A DNA stretch of 64,000 nucleotides, from NCBI RefSeq assembly GCF_016427605.1, contig NZ_JAELXQ010000003.1, forward strand, positions 186,001 to 250,000, given 5' to 3'. The position numbers and the translations under genes were made by a program. Below the pieces are notes generated by a model. The model was not told the DNA's origin. It saw nothing but the letters and a program-made list of their open reading frames with translations, and made no database searches. This document shows positions 36,212-45,366 of the stretch, one piece after another (within the stretch, counting starts at the first letter, position 1; each line of letters starts with the position of its first letter). This DNA is from Ochrobactrum sp. Q0168. Lineage in GTDB: Bacteria > Pseudomonadota > Alphaproteobacteria > Rhizobiales > Rhizobiaceae.

Positions 36212-36233
36212 TTAGTATCTTTAAATATACTAA
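36212..36233. promoter_or_regulatory. 7-8-7 inverted repeat between lysG-like and lysE-like genes
   Basis: TTAGTAT (36212-36218) and ATACTAA (36227-36233), spacer 8 bp. Placed in the divergent promoter, this is the probable binding site of the LysR-type regulator, although LysR half-site geometry is often T-N11-A. Confidence 0.5.
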
Positions 36234-36314
36234 TCCGGGCTGGGCCTATATCCAAGCGCTATCAACCATTCCAATTTGTGTGGCATTCAGCGCCATGCTC
36301 CGTAGAGAGTCGTA

Positions 36315-36923
36315 ATGAATTTCTCCGTTTATCTGACGGGCCTCACCATGGGCCTCAGCCTGATTGTCGCCATAGGCGCGCAAAACGCTTTCGTTCTGCG
36401 GCAAGGGCTGCGCGACGAACATGTTTTCGCAGTCAGTCTTGTCTGCGCGGTATCCGACGCGGCGCTGATCACGTTGGGGATCACCAGCTTCCAGAAGATC
36501 GCGGTCGCGCTGCCTGCCATTGATCCGATCATGCGCTATGGCGGTGCGGCTTTTCTGATTTGGTATGGAGCGCGAAGCCTTTATGCGGCAATCACATCGT
36601 CAACGGCGCTATCGACCGGCAATGGTCCGGCGACGGGCTTTTGGAAGACGATTGGCACCTGCCTCGCTCTGACCTGGCTCAATCCGCATGTCTATCTTGA
36701 CACAGTTGTTTTGCTGGGCACGATCTCGACCCAGTTTCCGGGGCTGGGAGGCGCGTTCGCTATGGGCGCGATTACGGCTTCGTTCGTGTTTTTCTTTTCG
36801 CTGGGATTTGGCGCGCGCTGGTTACGGCCGGTCTTTGCCAGGCCGTCGTCGTGGCGCGTACTCGAAGGCGTGATCGCATTTGTGATGTGGGCAATTGCAT
36901 TCAAGCTGCTGACCGGCGCATAA
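36315..36923 (+). CDS. LysE/ArgO-family basic amino-acid exporter
   Basis: A 202-residue inner-membrane protein with about six helices. Family sequence FSVYLTGLTMGLSLIVAIGA followed by QNAFVLRQGL (the conserved QNAFVLxQG), and CLALTWLNPHVYLDTVVLLG. It exports lysine/arginine with proton coupling to avoid overload. Its regulator is divergent. Confidence 0.93.
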   Translation: MNFSVYLTGLTMGLSLIVAIGAQNAFVLRQGLRDEHVFAVSLVCAVSDAALITLGITSFQKIAVALPAIDPIMRYGGAAFLIWYGARSLYAAITSSTALSTGNGPATGFWKTIGTCLALTWLNPHVYLDTVVLLGTISTQFPGLGGAFAMGAITASFVFFFSLGFGARWLRPVFARPSSWRVLEGVIAFVMWAIAFKLLTGA

Positions 36924-36940
36924 GCGCCAGACATTGTTGA

Positions 36941-37972
36941 TCAGGATTGGTCTTCTGGCAGCCGTTGACGGATGCGCTCGGAAACATAGCTATGCAGCGT
37001 GAAGGAGGTTGCGGGGTTGTGATCCGGTGCCTTTGGAAAGCCTTTGAGATCCTGCGGCGCAATGCCAAACCGTTCCTTGAAAAATTTGGTGAACTGCGCA
37101 CGGTCGGAGAAGCCGCAGGCATAGGCGACTTCCTTCATGCTGAGCCGCCGTCCGCCGTCATTGATGAGGCGTCGATAGGCAAGATCTAGCCGTTTGTTGC
37201 GGATGAGCTTTGTGACACCGCTATCAGGTTCAAATGCACGATAAAGATGCGAGTGCGACAGCTTGAACTGTTGCATGATGCTTTTTGGCGAAAGGTTTGG
37301 ATCGGCCAGATTCGCGTCGATATGGTCGAGCACGCGCTGGCGTAGTGGCTGGCTGACCACAAGATATTCTTCGAGGGTGAAAGCCTGCCTGTTGATGGCT
37401 GCTTTCAGCAAAACCATCAGGGATTCCTGAATTTCAGGATAATCGTTCTGATCAATCGTATCGATGATCCGGTCGAGTGTCAGAATGAAATTGAACAGGA
37501 TCTTGTTGGTTGCGATATTCGAGGGAAGCACCAAGCCATGCAGGTTTTTACCCGGAAAGAATTTGTTGAGTTCCTTGCGCGGAATGGCCAGCGTCACGCG
37601 GGCGCCAGCTTCTTTCCTGCTGGTCATCACCTGTGTCAGATCGAGAATGAAAATGTCGCCGGGCTTCACATCGACGCTTTTCCCGTTGAAGTCACCGCGA
37701 TAATCGCCAGCTAGGACAAGCTGCAGCAGATAGAGGTCGAGGTCGGTTCTCGCGATGATTTTCGGCGTCCGATCACAGAATTGATTGCTGAAAGTGGTAT
37801 TACCAACCACCATCTCGCCGAACAGGCGCGAGCGGACGGAGCCGCTCATGACCTTTTCGCCGTGCTCAAGCGTCGGCGAAACTTCGTAAATGATGGCCGA
37901 CGTCTCCCGCCAGAAATCGTTGCGGTTCTTTTCGTCGACCATGTCTGCCGATATATAATGGCCGCTCTTCAT
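36941..37972 (-). CDS. AraC-family transcriptional regulator
   Basis: A 343-residue regulator: N-terminal AraC-binding-like (ligand) domain (..DVKPGDIFILDLTQV..) and C-terminal double helix-turn-helix (LSPKSIMQQFKLSHSHLYRA; MKEVAYACGFSDRAQFTKFF). ATG 37972 follows GGGGG. It ends 17 bases from the convergent LysE gene. A direct repeat 67 bases upstream of the start suggests autoregulation. Target genes cannot be told. Confidence 0.87.
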   Translation of the reverse strand: MKSGHYISADMVDEKNRNDFWRETSAIIYEVSPTLEHGEKVMSGSVRSRLFGEMVVGNTTFSNQFCDRTPKIIARTDLDLYLLQLVLAGDYRGDFNGKSVDVKPGDIFILDLTQVMTSRKEAGARVTLAIPRKELNKFFPGKNLHGLVLPSNIATNKILFNFILTLDRIIDTIDQNDYPEIQESLMVLLKAAINRQAFTLEEYLVVSQPLRQRVLDHIDANLADPNLSPKSIMQQFKLSHSHLYRAFEPDSGVTKLIRNKRLDLAYRRLINDGGRRLSMKEVAYACGFSDRAQFTKFFKERFGIAPQDLKGFPKAPDHNPATSFTLHSYVSERIRQRLPEDQS

Positions 37973-38603
37973 GTGCCCCCAACCGCGACAAATATCAGCT
38001 GGCAACTTTGCAAGCGAATATGTTTTCGCAAGTGATAAGTTTCCAACTGTTTCCAATTACTCCCAAGCCCAGACCTAATCTATCAAATTTGTCCCCCAAC
38101 ACGCAATATGGGATAAAGTTGCCGCATATTAGGGACATACATGTATTGTCATCAGAATTTCGTGAGCTATTTCTAAGTATTGGAATTCATTATTTTTAGA
38201 GCTTGTTGAAATATCGAATGATTCAATCAAATTCGGGTTTTTAACAAAATTTTCTTGATATATACTCGAGTATAGTTATCAGTTTTGGATGAAAATTCTG
38301 AGGAAAGTCGATCGTTGGGTTGAATATTTCTTGATGCTGACGAGATATATTTGGCGGAGATAATAAATTATACGGCGATGGCAATTCAGGGTTGTCGAAA
38401 TTTCATTCTGTTTGCGACACGGCGAAGTCGCAACTGTTGACCTATCGCCGAAATTATCCCCCGCCAAGTTTCGTTCCTCATTGGTGACAACCGACGCTTT
38501 TACCGCCGTTCGATCACGTCGCACTCAGCATAAGGAATGCGTGGACCGTTACGATCCCGATTTCTCCTTTTGCAATAAACCGCTTTATCAGAAAGGATCG
38601 ATA
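37973..38603. other. AT-rich intergenic region
   Basis: 631 bases without credible gene between the AraC-type gene and the His-rich protein gene. Contains GTTTCCAA direct repeats (38039, 38049), a perfect 14-bp palindrome TATACTCGAGTATA (38261-38274) and GACATACATGTATTGTC-like symmetry near 38135. Its composition differs from flanking genes; short open frames here lack ribosome-binding sites. Confidence 0.4.
38039..38056. promoter_or_regulatory. GTTTCCAA direct repeat with 10-bp period
   Basis: GTTTCCAA at 38039-38046 and again at 38049-38056, so both lie on the same helix face, as usual for AraC-family operators. About 67 bases upstream of the AraC-type start. Confidence 0.4.
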
Positions 38604-39011
38604 ATGATCGTAAAGCGAAAAATACAGTTGCTCGCATGCATGGTGGCGCTGGCGTTTGCCTCGCCGGTGCAGCTGGCATTTAGCCATGACTGGGACCATG
38701 ATCATTGGCATCATGACCACGATTTTCCCCCCTTTGGTCATGACCATGATCATGATTTTCATCATCATCACGACCATGCTGGTGCAGCTGTTGCGGCAGG
38801 CATCCTCGGTCTGGCGATTGCTGCTGCGGTTGCCGACAATGGCAGCAACCGCCCACACGACGTCTATGCACCGCCCCCGCAACCTTATTATGCGCCGCCA
38901 CCCCCTTATCGTCTGAGTCAGGGCATCACCTGTTACCCGGCGCAGAGGGCCTGCTACCTTCCAAACGGGCACTATGCGGGCATTACGACCCATTCGCAGT
39001 TCGGCAATTAG
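38604..39011 (+). CDS. His/Asp-rich secreted protein
   Basis: A 135-residue protein from ATG 38604 with AAAGGA upstream. Signal peptide (about 1-27, cleavage near AFS/HD) is followed by a histidine/aspartate-rich tract (about 28-60, HDHDHDFHHHHDH type), an alanine-rich hydrophobic segment that may insert in a membrane, and a proline/tyrosine-rich tail with two cysteines. The tract should bind divalent metal such as Zn, Ni or Cu. Glycine-poor, so not a typical nickel chaperone. It is followed after 14 bases by another exported protein. Confidence 0.65.
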   Translation: MIVKRKIQLLACMVALAFASPVQLAFSHDWDHDHWHHDHDFPPFGHDHDHDFHHHHDHAGAAVAAGILGLAIAAAVADNGSNRPHDVYAPPPQPYYAPPPPYRLSQGITCYPAQRACYLPNGHYAGITTHSQFGN

Positions 39012-39025
39012 GAAATACGGCGATT

Positions 39026-39460
39026 ATGAAATTTCATCACTTCTTGCTGGGCGCGGCATTGCTTGCAGCCTTTCCAAAAGCAGCCTTCGCCGAAGACGCA
39101 TCCAATCCTCGGCTTCACGCCGCATGGGATGCTTTGGCCAAAGGCGAGGGCGAATTTCTCACATCGAAGCAATTCGCGAGCCTGAACAACCTGGCCTATC
39201 AGGCCGCAATCGTCAGGCTCTGCGATGGGCATGAGCTTGACCATGAGGCCTTCCGCAATAAAATCGAGGACGTCATTAACGACACCGATAAAAAGCTCAG
39301 CGACGAGCAGGCCGACTTGCGCGAAGCGGCCGTTCTCGTGGCTTTTGGTGCGCGTTTTGGTCTGTTTTTGGCCGAAGGTAGTGACGACAGCAAAGCGGGC
39401 TTCTGCGCCTCCGCAGATGAGGTCAAAGCCTCTCCGGACATTTCTGTTCTAGCCAAGTAA
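39026..39460 (+). CDS. hypothetical periplasmic protein
   Basis: A 144-residue protein with Sec signal peptide (about 1-22, KAAFA/ED) and a mostly helical mature part with two cysteines (RLCDGHEL; AGFCASADE) that could form a disulfide. No family recognised. It shares a transcript with the His-rich protein and is closed by a terminator at 39480-39517. Confidence 0.65.
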   Translation: MKFHHFLLGAALLAAFPKAAFAEDASNPRLHAAWDALAKGEGEFLTSKQFASLNNLAYQAAIVRLCDGHELDHEAFRNKIEDVINDTDKKLSDEQADLREAAVLVAFGARFGLFLAEGSDDSKAGFCASADEVKASPDISVLAK

Positions 39461-39479
39461 GATCACCAACAAAAGCAAA

Positions 39480-39517
39480 GCCTCACGCGTGGAAGAACAA
39501 TCACGCGGGAGGCTTTT
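39480..39517 (+). terminator. Rho-independent terminator
   Basis: GCCTCACGCGTG (39480-39491) pairs with CACGCGGGAGGC (39502-39513) with one mismatch, followed by TTTT. Ends the two-gene transcript 38604-39460. Confidence 0.75.
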
Positions 39518-39520
39518 AAA

Positions 39521-39564
39521 GCATTTCCAGCAAAAGTGCGCAGCGGTTTTGCGTAGGATAATGT
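39521..39564. repeat. dispersed palindromic repeat, copy 3
   Basis: Same unit as at 21370 and 21426 (GCATTTCCAGCAAAAGTGCG ...), with one base changed in the loop and GGATAATGT at the right end. Confidence 0.7.
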
Positions 39565-39581
39565 GTAAAAACAAATAGATA

Positions 39582-39618
39582 GAGCGGTTCCACGATTCCG
39601 TTTTATCTGGAACCGCTC
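39582..39618. repeat. 10-bp stem palindrome next to repeat copy 3
   Basis: GAGCGGTTCC (39582-39591) and GGAACCGCTC (39609-39618), 17-base loop. Lies just after the end of the minus-strand efflux gene, so it might also work as a bidirectional end signal. A related arm GGAGCCGCTC lies near 21513 next to the other repeat copies. Confidence 0.55.
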
Positions 39619-39630
39619 GAGCATTCGCTA

Positions 39631-42600
39631 TCAGGCCGTATGCCGGGCGGGTTTCGACCTGCGGAACCAGCGGGCGCCGGCCAGACGGTCGATCTCGACG
39701 AAGATCACCGGCGTGATGAACAGCGTCAGCACCTGACTGAGCAGAAGACCGCCCACCACGGCGACGCCAAGCGGCTGGCGCAGCTCAGACCCCTGACCGC
39801 CGCCAAGGGCAACAGGAACGGCTGCCAGAAGCGCGCAGAATGTCGTCATCATGATAGGCCGAAAGCGACGGATTGCTGCCTGATGGATTGCTTCGTCCGG
39901 CGCATGGTTTCCCTCGCGTTTCAGATAGAGCGCGACATCGACCATCATGATCGCGTTCTTCTTGACGATGCCGATCAGCATCAGAAGCCCGATTAGCGCG
40001 ATGATCGATAGGTCAAAACCGGATAGTTGGAGCGTGATCAGCGCGCCAAAGGCGGCTGATGGCAGGCCGGAAAGAATGGTCAGCGGATGCGCGAAGCTTT
40101 CATAGAGAACGCCGAGCACGATATAGATCGTTGCCACCGCGGCGAGGATCAACAGGCCCATATTGCCGGTCGACTGGGCGAAAATCTGCGCCGCGCCTGA
40201 TGGTCGCGCCGATACGGATGCCGGCATTCCGATCTCGCTTTGCAGTGCTGTCACGCGGTCGGTGGCCGTTCCAAGCGAAACGCCCGCAGGCAGGTTGAAC
40301 GACAGCGTGACGGAAGCAAGCTGTCCTGACTGGTTGACGGTCACCGGCCCGTTGGTGCGCTTGATGCTGGCAAAACTGGCCAGCGGAACCAGCGTCCCTG
40401 ATGACGATGGGACGCGCAGCGCCCCAAGCTGGGTTTCATCCCACTGGCGGCTTTGGTCAAGTTCCAGAATAACATCATAGCTGTTGCCGGTGGTCTGGAT
40501 CTGCGAAACCGTCAGTGTGCCATAGGCCGCTTCCAGCGTGCTGCGGATCGCCTGTGAAGAGATGCCGAGACTTCCAGCCTTGTCATGATCGATTTCGATA
40601 CTGGCTTGCAGCGCGTTGTTTTGCAGGTCGGACGCCACATCGACAAAGGTTTGCGGCTCAGCTTTCATGGCGTCAGCCAGTTTCACCGACCAGGACCGGG
40701 CTTCGTCGGCATCGAGCGATTGCAACACAATCTGATACTGGCTCTGCGTGCTGCGCCCGCCGAACCGCAAATTCTGCACTGGCGTTATATAGGCGGTGAT
40801 ACCGGGAAGGGCGGCGAGCGATTTGCGCAGCGTGCTCAAGGTTTGGTCGAGCGGCGGGCGGGCGTCACGTGCTTTCAGCTGCACGAGCAGCGACCCGGTA
40901 TTGAAGGTTGAACCGCCGGGGCCGCTGCCGAGCGAAGCCGTCACGTGCTGAACGGCGGGGTTTTCGGAGACGATGGCTGCGGCCTGCTGTTGAAGATTGC
41001 GCATCGCCTGATAGGAAATATCCTGCCGCGCCTGCGTGGAAATGGTGAGAAGGCCAATATCTTCCTGCGGAAAGAAGCTGCGCGGCAGGGTCGTGAATGA
41101 CCAGATCGAACCGAGGAAACTGAGGCCGAACAGGAGCAACACCAGCGCACGATGCTTGAGGCACCAGCCGACAGCGCGTCCATAGCTTTCTGTCACCTGA
41201 TCGAACAGGCGGGCGATTTTGCCGGGCCTGGTTTCCTTGTGCGGCAGGCGTGCGGCAAGCATCGGCGTCACGGTCAGCGACACGAGCGCTGAGGACAGAA
41301 TAGCGAGTGTCACCACCATGCCGAATTCGTTCAGCACGCGTCCGACAATGCCCCCCATCAGAAGGATGGGCAGGAAAACCGCGACCAGCGACAGCGACAT
41401 GGAGATGATCGTGCCGGTTACTTCCTGGCTGCCCTTGATGGCAGCTTCAAAGGGGGGCATCCCTTGTTCTGTATAGCGCACGATATTTTCGAGCATCACG
41501 ATGGCATCGTCCACCACGAGGCCGACCGCCAGTGTGAGCGCCAGAAGCGAAATGTTGTCGATGGAAAAGCCGAACGCATACATGGCGGCAAATGTCGCGA
41601 CCAGTGAGAGCGGCACGGCAAGGCCCGGGATCATCGTCGCCCAGAACTGGCCGAGAAACAGAAAGATGACCAGAACAACGAGCGCAATTGTAATGCCGAG
41701 TGTTTTTTGAACATCGGCAACCGCATCGCGGATCGACCGGGATACGTCGTTCACAACAGAAATATGCATTTGCGCGGGCAGGGCGGCTTCAATCTCCGGC
41801 AGCTTGGCTTTGATGGCGTCGACCACGGCAACTGTGTTCGAACCCGGCTGGCGCTGAACAGCAAGCGCGATAGATTGTTTTCCGTCAAGCCAGCTGCCCT
41901 GATTGACGTTTTCCACACTGTCGAGAACTGTGGCGACATCCGATAGCCGTACCACGCGGTTACCGCTGCCCGAGACGATAAGGGTTTTGAACTCGTCGGC
42001 ATTGGTGCGTTGCGTCTTGGCGTTGACGGTCAGGGCCTGCGACCCGTTCTGCAATGTGCCGACGGGCGTCTGGCTGTTCGCGGCGGCGATTGTATTGCCG
42101 AGGCCTGACAAGGACAGATTGCGGCTGTCGAGCTTGTCGGGATCGACCTCGACGCGCACGGCATAGGTTTTGGAACCGTAGACCTGCGCCTGCGCCACAC
42201 CCGAAATGGTGGAAAGGGCAGGCGATATGATATTCTGCGCAATGTCATCCATCTGCGTCAGGCGCGCGCCGTCACCGGTAAGCGCAAGAATGATGACCGG
42301 CGCATCGGCGGGATTGGCCTTGCGATAGCTCGGTGGGGCGGTCAGATTGTTGGGCAACTGGCGCTGGGCGCGGGTGATGGCAGCCTGCACGTCGGCGGCT
42401 GCAGCATCGATATTCCGGGACAGATTGAACTGAAGGGTGATCGATGTGTTGCCGAGCGACGAGGTGGCGCTGATCGTATCGATACCCGCAATCGTTTCGA
42501 ACTGCTTGATGAGCGGGGTTGCGACTGATGAAGCCATCGTGTCGGGCGACGCGCCCGCCAGCTGCGCCGACACGTTGATGGTTGGGAAATCTGCTTCCGG

Positions 42601-42711
42601 CAGAGCCGCGACGGGAAGCTGGAGATAAGCCGCAATGCCGCCGATCAATCCGCCAATCACAAGGAGGATCGTTGCAACCGGGCGGCGAATGAAGACTTCC
42701 GAAATGTTCAT
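39631..42711 (-). CDS. RND multidrug efflux permease (MdtB/MdtC-like, HAE1)
   Basis: A 1026-residue inner-membrane pump with 12 predicted helices and two large periplasmic loops. N-terminal MNISEVFIRRPVATILLVIG, proton-relay aspartates in GLVVDDAIVMLENIV (about 400-401) and the second-half LMLIGIVKKNAIMMVDVAL. Sequence style is closer to MdtB/MdtC than to AcrB. It would use proton flow to expel drugs or bile-like compounds, with the adaptor gene 17 bases upstream and a TolC-like protein elsewhere. Confidence 0.93.
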   Translation of the reverse strand: MNISEVFIRRPVATILLVIGGLIGGIAAYLQLPVAALPEADFPTINVSAQLAGASPDTMASSVATPLIKQFETIAGIDTISATSSLGNTSITLQFNLSRNIDAAAADVQAAITRAQRQLPNNLTAPPSYRKANPADAPVIILALTGDGARLTQMDDIAQNIISPALSTISGVAQAQVYGSKTYAVRVEVDPDKLDSRNLSLSGLGNTIAAANSQTPVGTLQNGSQALTVNAKTQRTNADEFKTLIVSGSGNRVVRLSDVATVLDSVENVNQGSWLDGKQSIALAVQRQPGSNTVAVVDAIKAKLPEIEAALPAQMHISVVNDVSRSIRDAVADVQKTLGITIALVVLVIFLFLGQFWATMIPGLAVPLSLVATFAAMYAFGFSIDNISLLALTLAVGLVVDDAIVMLENIVRYTEQGMPPFEAAIKGSQEVTGTIISMSLSLVAVFLPILLMGGIVGRVLNEFGMVVTLAILSSALVSLTVTPMLAARLPHKETRPGKIARLFDQVTESYGRAVGWCLKHRALVLLLFGLSFLGSIWSFTTLPRSFFPQEDIGLLTISTQARQDISYQAMRNLQQQAAAIVSENPAVQHVTASLGSGPGGSTFNTGSLLVQLKARDARPPLDQTLSTLRKSLAALPGITAYITPVQNLRFGGRSTQSQYQIVLQSLDADEARSWSVKLADAMKAEPQTFVDVASDLQNNALQASIEIDHDKAGSLGISSQAIRSTLEAAYGTLTVSQIQTTGNSYDVILELDQSRQWDETQLGALRVPSSSGTLVPLASFASIKRTNGPVTVNQSGQLASVTLSFNLPAGVSLGTATDRVTALQSEIGMPASVSARPSGAAQIFAQSTGNMGLLILAAVATIYIVLGVLYESFAHPLTILSGLPSAAFGALITLQLSGFDLSIIALIGLLMLIGIVKKNAIMMVDVALYLKREGNHAPDEAIHQAAIRRFRPIMMTTFCALLAAVPVALGGGQGSELRQPLGVAVVGGLLLSQVLTLFITPVIFVEIDRLAGARWFRRSKPARHTA

Positions 42712-42728
42712 CGGCTAGATGCCTTGAT

Positions 42729-43913
42729 TCAATTGGACGAGACGTTGGTCTCAACATCGGTGCTGGTCAGTTTCACCTTGCTGCCATTGGCAAGCGAGGC
42801 CTGACCTTCCGTCACCACTTTCTCACCGGGTTGCAGGCCCGCGCTCAGACCGGCCATGCCATTGGCGCGGACCGCAACCGTAACAGGACGTACCTCGATA
42901 CTGTTGTCCGTTTTCACGACATAGCTGATCGAGCCATTTTCCTGCGGTTGCACGGCAACGCCAGGCACGAGGACCAGATTGTCCATTTGACCGGCTTCGA
43001 CCAAAACACGCAACGATTGTCCGGGCCAGAAATTACCCGACTGATTGTCCAGCGTGGCGCGCAGACGCATGGTGCCGCTGGCCGCGTCGATTGTGTTGTC
43101 GAGGAAACTGACCGGACCGCTTTCTGAAATATCCCTGCCATCAGCCGATACGGCGGAAGCGGTCGCTTTCAGCGTGCCGGTGGCAAGCGTTTCGCGGACG
43201 AGCGCAATGTCGGTTTCGGGGAGGGTGAAATCCGCATAAACGGGTTTCATCTGCGTGATGGTTGCAACCGGGGAACCGGCGGAGAGATAAGCGCCAGCCG
43301 AGACGAGCACGACGCCAAGCTGGCCGTCAAAAGGCGCTATAATCCGTGTATTGTCGAGGGTTACCTGATCGGCCGCCAGCTGTGCCTGATCGACCTGCAA
43401 CTGGGCTTCCGCCACTTTAAGAGCGGCCATGGCGTCGTCGCCAGCCTGCGATGTGCTGACGCCCTTGGTGACAAGGTTTTGCATCCGCGTCAGCAGAATT
43501 TGCGCATTGTTCAGCGTGGCCTGCGATTTGGCGACGGAAGCCTGATCCTTCACGACCGTGGCGCGAATGGCGCGATCATCCAGTTGCGCGATCAGTTCGC
43601 CCTTCTTGACGATGGCCCCGTCTTTGACATTGAGAATAGCCACATTGCCCGGCTCGGGACTGTTGACCGCCGTAGAGGCGACGGCGACAACTGTGCCGAT
43701 GGTGCTGCGCTGGATCGGTAGCGATCCAGCGGTCGCAACGGCGACCTTGACGGCATGCTCGGCATTGGCCGAGCGATTGCCACCTTTCCGACTGTCTGTC
43801 TGAACTGTGTTCGGAGCGCTGGCGCCGTTTTGTTTCGTGGCATGTTGCCAGCCGACATAAGCGGCACCTGCAACCAATAGGATTGGGACACCCCAAACAA
43901 CCCAACGCTTCAC
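42729..43913 (-). CDS. RND efflux periplasmic adaptor (MdtA-like)
   Basis: A 394-residue membrane fusion protein: N-terminal membrane anchor (about 5-22), lipoyl half-motifs (GNVAILNVKDGAIVKKGELI; IIAPFDGQLGVVLVSAGAYL), a coiled-coil hairpin (about 118-180) and beta-barrel domains. No lipobox. First gene of the two-gene efflux operon. Confidence 0.92.
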   Translation of the reverse strand: MKRWVVWGVPILLVAGAAYVGWQHATKQNGASAPNTVQTDSRKGGNRSANAEHAVKVAVATAGSLPIQRSTIGTVVAVASTAVNSPEPGNVAILNVKDGAIVKKGELIAQLDDRAIRATVVKDQASVAKSQATLNNAQILLTRMQNLVTKGVSTSQAGDDAMAALKVAEAQLQVDQAQLAADQVTLDNTRIIAPFDGQLGVVLVSAGAYLSAGSPVATITQMKPVYADFTLPETDIALVRETLATGTLKATASAVSADGRDISESGPVSFLDNTIDAASGTMRLRATLDNQSGNFWPGQSLRVLVEAGQMDNLVLVPGVAVQPQENGSISYVVKTDNSIEVRPVTVAVRANGMAGLSAGLQPGEKVVTEGQASLANGSKVKLTSTDVETNVSSN

Positions 43914-44073
43914 TCAACGCTCCTGTCAACGAAGGGATACGCCGCAATACCGGCTATCCGAACGCTAACACAACGGTGCCGCCCGGCAATTAAATTGATT
44001 GAGAGCGACAGTTGTTCAGTTCGTGATAATGAGTGACGCCATTATTAGCAGAAACGCATGTTGTTGCTGGCCG

Positions 44074-44763
44074 CTATTTGAGAATACGCAGAATATCGCG
44101 CACCACTTCCGCCTGTAGCGGGCGTTGTTTCTCGATATTGAAATGACCGACTTCCTTCACGCCCGAGAAATCGCGATTGTCCAGTTTGCCCTTGAAACGG
44201 GGGCCGGGCACCAGCGGAAGCCCCCAACCGTTCTGGGAGAAATAGAAATTCACGACGCGGCGGATATTTCCGGGCAGGGGATCGGGCGCCGTTGCGGCAA
44301 ACGACGCCATGTAATCCACGCGAATCCCTTTTTTCTCAAGGATTTCCGCGATGGAAATAATGGCATTGGCGCCCAGCGAATGGCCGACGAGAATGACCGG
44401 CTGCGGGCCGTATTTCTGCCGGTCGGCAATGATCCGGTTGGCGACGAGCCGCCACGCGGCATTGCCTTCAACATGGGCATCGACACCTGCGGCCTGCAAG
44501 TCTGCACCGATTTCATCGATGCCTGCTGAAAAGATGTTGGCGAAACCGCGCAGAAGATAGACATCCGGTCGTCCGGGCTGGGCAGCATTCCCCGGCTTGC
44601 TATTTGTATCGGGAGCGTTGGCAGATGGCGCGGCAGGTTTGGCTGGTTTGGCAAACGCCGCGAGCGGCATTCCAGCCAGCATAAGGCCCGTGGCTAGCCC
44701 CGAGGCCAGCAGAGAACGGCGGCTCACGAAATAATTGGCCGAAGTAACTGATTTGTTCGTCAT
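44074..44763 (-). CDS. exported alpha/beta hydrolase
   Basis: A 229-residue protein with a twin-arginine-like signal (SRRSLLASG near 14-22, then hydrophobic to about 38). An alanine/proline linker and a hydrolase domain with nucleophile elbow GHSLGA and late His in EVGHFNIEK follow. Lipase/thioesterase-like fold without lid. It is the last gene of a three-gene operon whose first gene is a second alpha/beta hydrolase. Confidence 0.75.
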   Translation of the reverse strand: MTNKSVTSANYFVSRRSLLASGLATGLMLAGMPLAAFAKPAKPAAPSANAPDTNSKPGNAAQPGRPDVYLLRGFANIFSAGIDEIGADLQAAGVDAHVEGNAAWRLVANRIIADRQKYGPQPVILVGHSLGANAIISIAEILEKKGIRVDYMASFAATAPDPLPGNIRRVVNFYFSQNGWGLPLVPGPRFKGKLDNRDFSGVKEVGHFNIEKQRPLQAEVVRDILRILK

Positions 44764-44778
44764 GTAAATATACCAAGG

Positions 44779-45366
44779 TTATGGCCAAGGTTTCGGAATA
44801 ATACGTCCGGTGCGCTTGGCATATTCATCATATGAAGCGCCGAATGCCTTGCGCATCATCGCTTCTTCATGACCCACGCGATAAAAATAGAGAATGCCGA
44901 CACCCACGATGCCCGCCAGACCGGCGAACCAGTTGGGGAGCAGGCAAAACTGCGCTATCGCCCAAAGCCAGAACGATAAATACATCGGATGGCGGACATA
45001 TTTATAGAGGCCGTCCGTCACGAGTTTGTGTTCCTTGCGGATTTCCAGCGAGACCGACCAGTTCTTGCCGAGCTGGCGGTGGCTCGCATGGAACAGCCAA
45101 AGAAAGGCGAGTTCGACCACAAGGCCGATCCAGCCAAGCCATGGCTGAAAGGTATAATCCGCAACGGCTGGAAAGCCCGTGGCGACATAGATGATCGGGA
45201 TTAGCGACAGGCCGACGCTTGCTGCGCCCAGCGCAAGGCGGTCGGGTAGCGTCTTGGCATTGGTCGTGACCTTGATCTTGCGGGCACGACGCTGGTGCGG
45301 CACCCGAATGACTACCCAGGCGACAAGCCCGATTGCCCAAACGATCATTGCGAAGGTGGGCGTCAT
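44779..45366 (-). CDS. isoprenylcysteine carboxyl methyltransferase-family membrane protein
   Basis: A 195-residue protein with about five helices and the ICMT/PEMT-type C-terminal motif (LYKYVRHPMYLSFWLWA; GHEEAMMRKAFGASYDEYA). These bind SAM and methylate a membrane-bound substrate; bacterial substrates are mostly unknown. Start overlaps the upstream hydrolase stop by 4 bases. Confidence 0.8.
   Translation of the reverse strand: MTPTFAMIVWAIGLVAWVVIRVPHQRRARKIKVTTNAKTLPDRLALGAASVGLSLIPIIYVATGFPAVADYTFQPWLGWIGLVVELAFLWLFHASHRQLGKNWSVSLEIRKEHKLVTDGLYKYVRHPMYLSFWLWAIAQFCLLPNWFAGLAGIVGVGILYFYRVGHEEAMMRKAFGASYDEYAKRTGRIIPKPWP

Noticed and set aside
38700..38780. Repetitive GACCATGATCAT-like DNA
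   Set aside because: The repeat is simply the codons of the His/Asp tract of the exported protein, not a separate DNA repeat or CRISPR.
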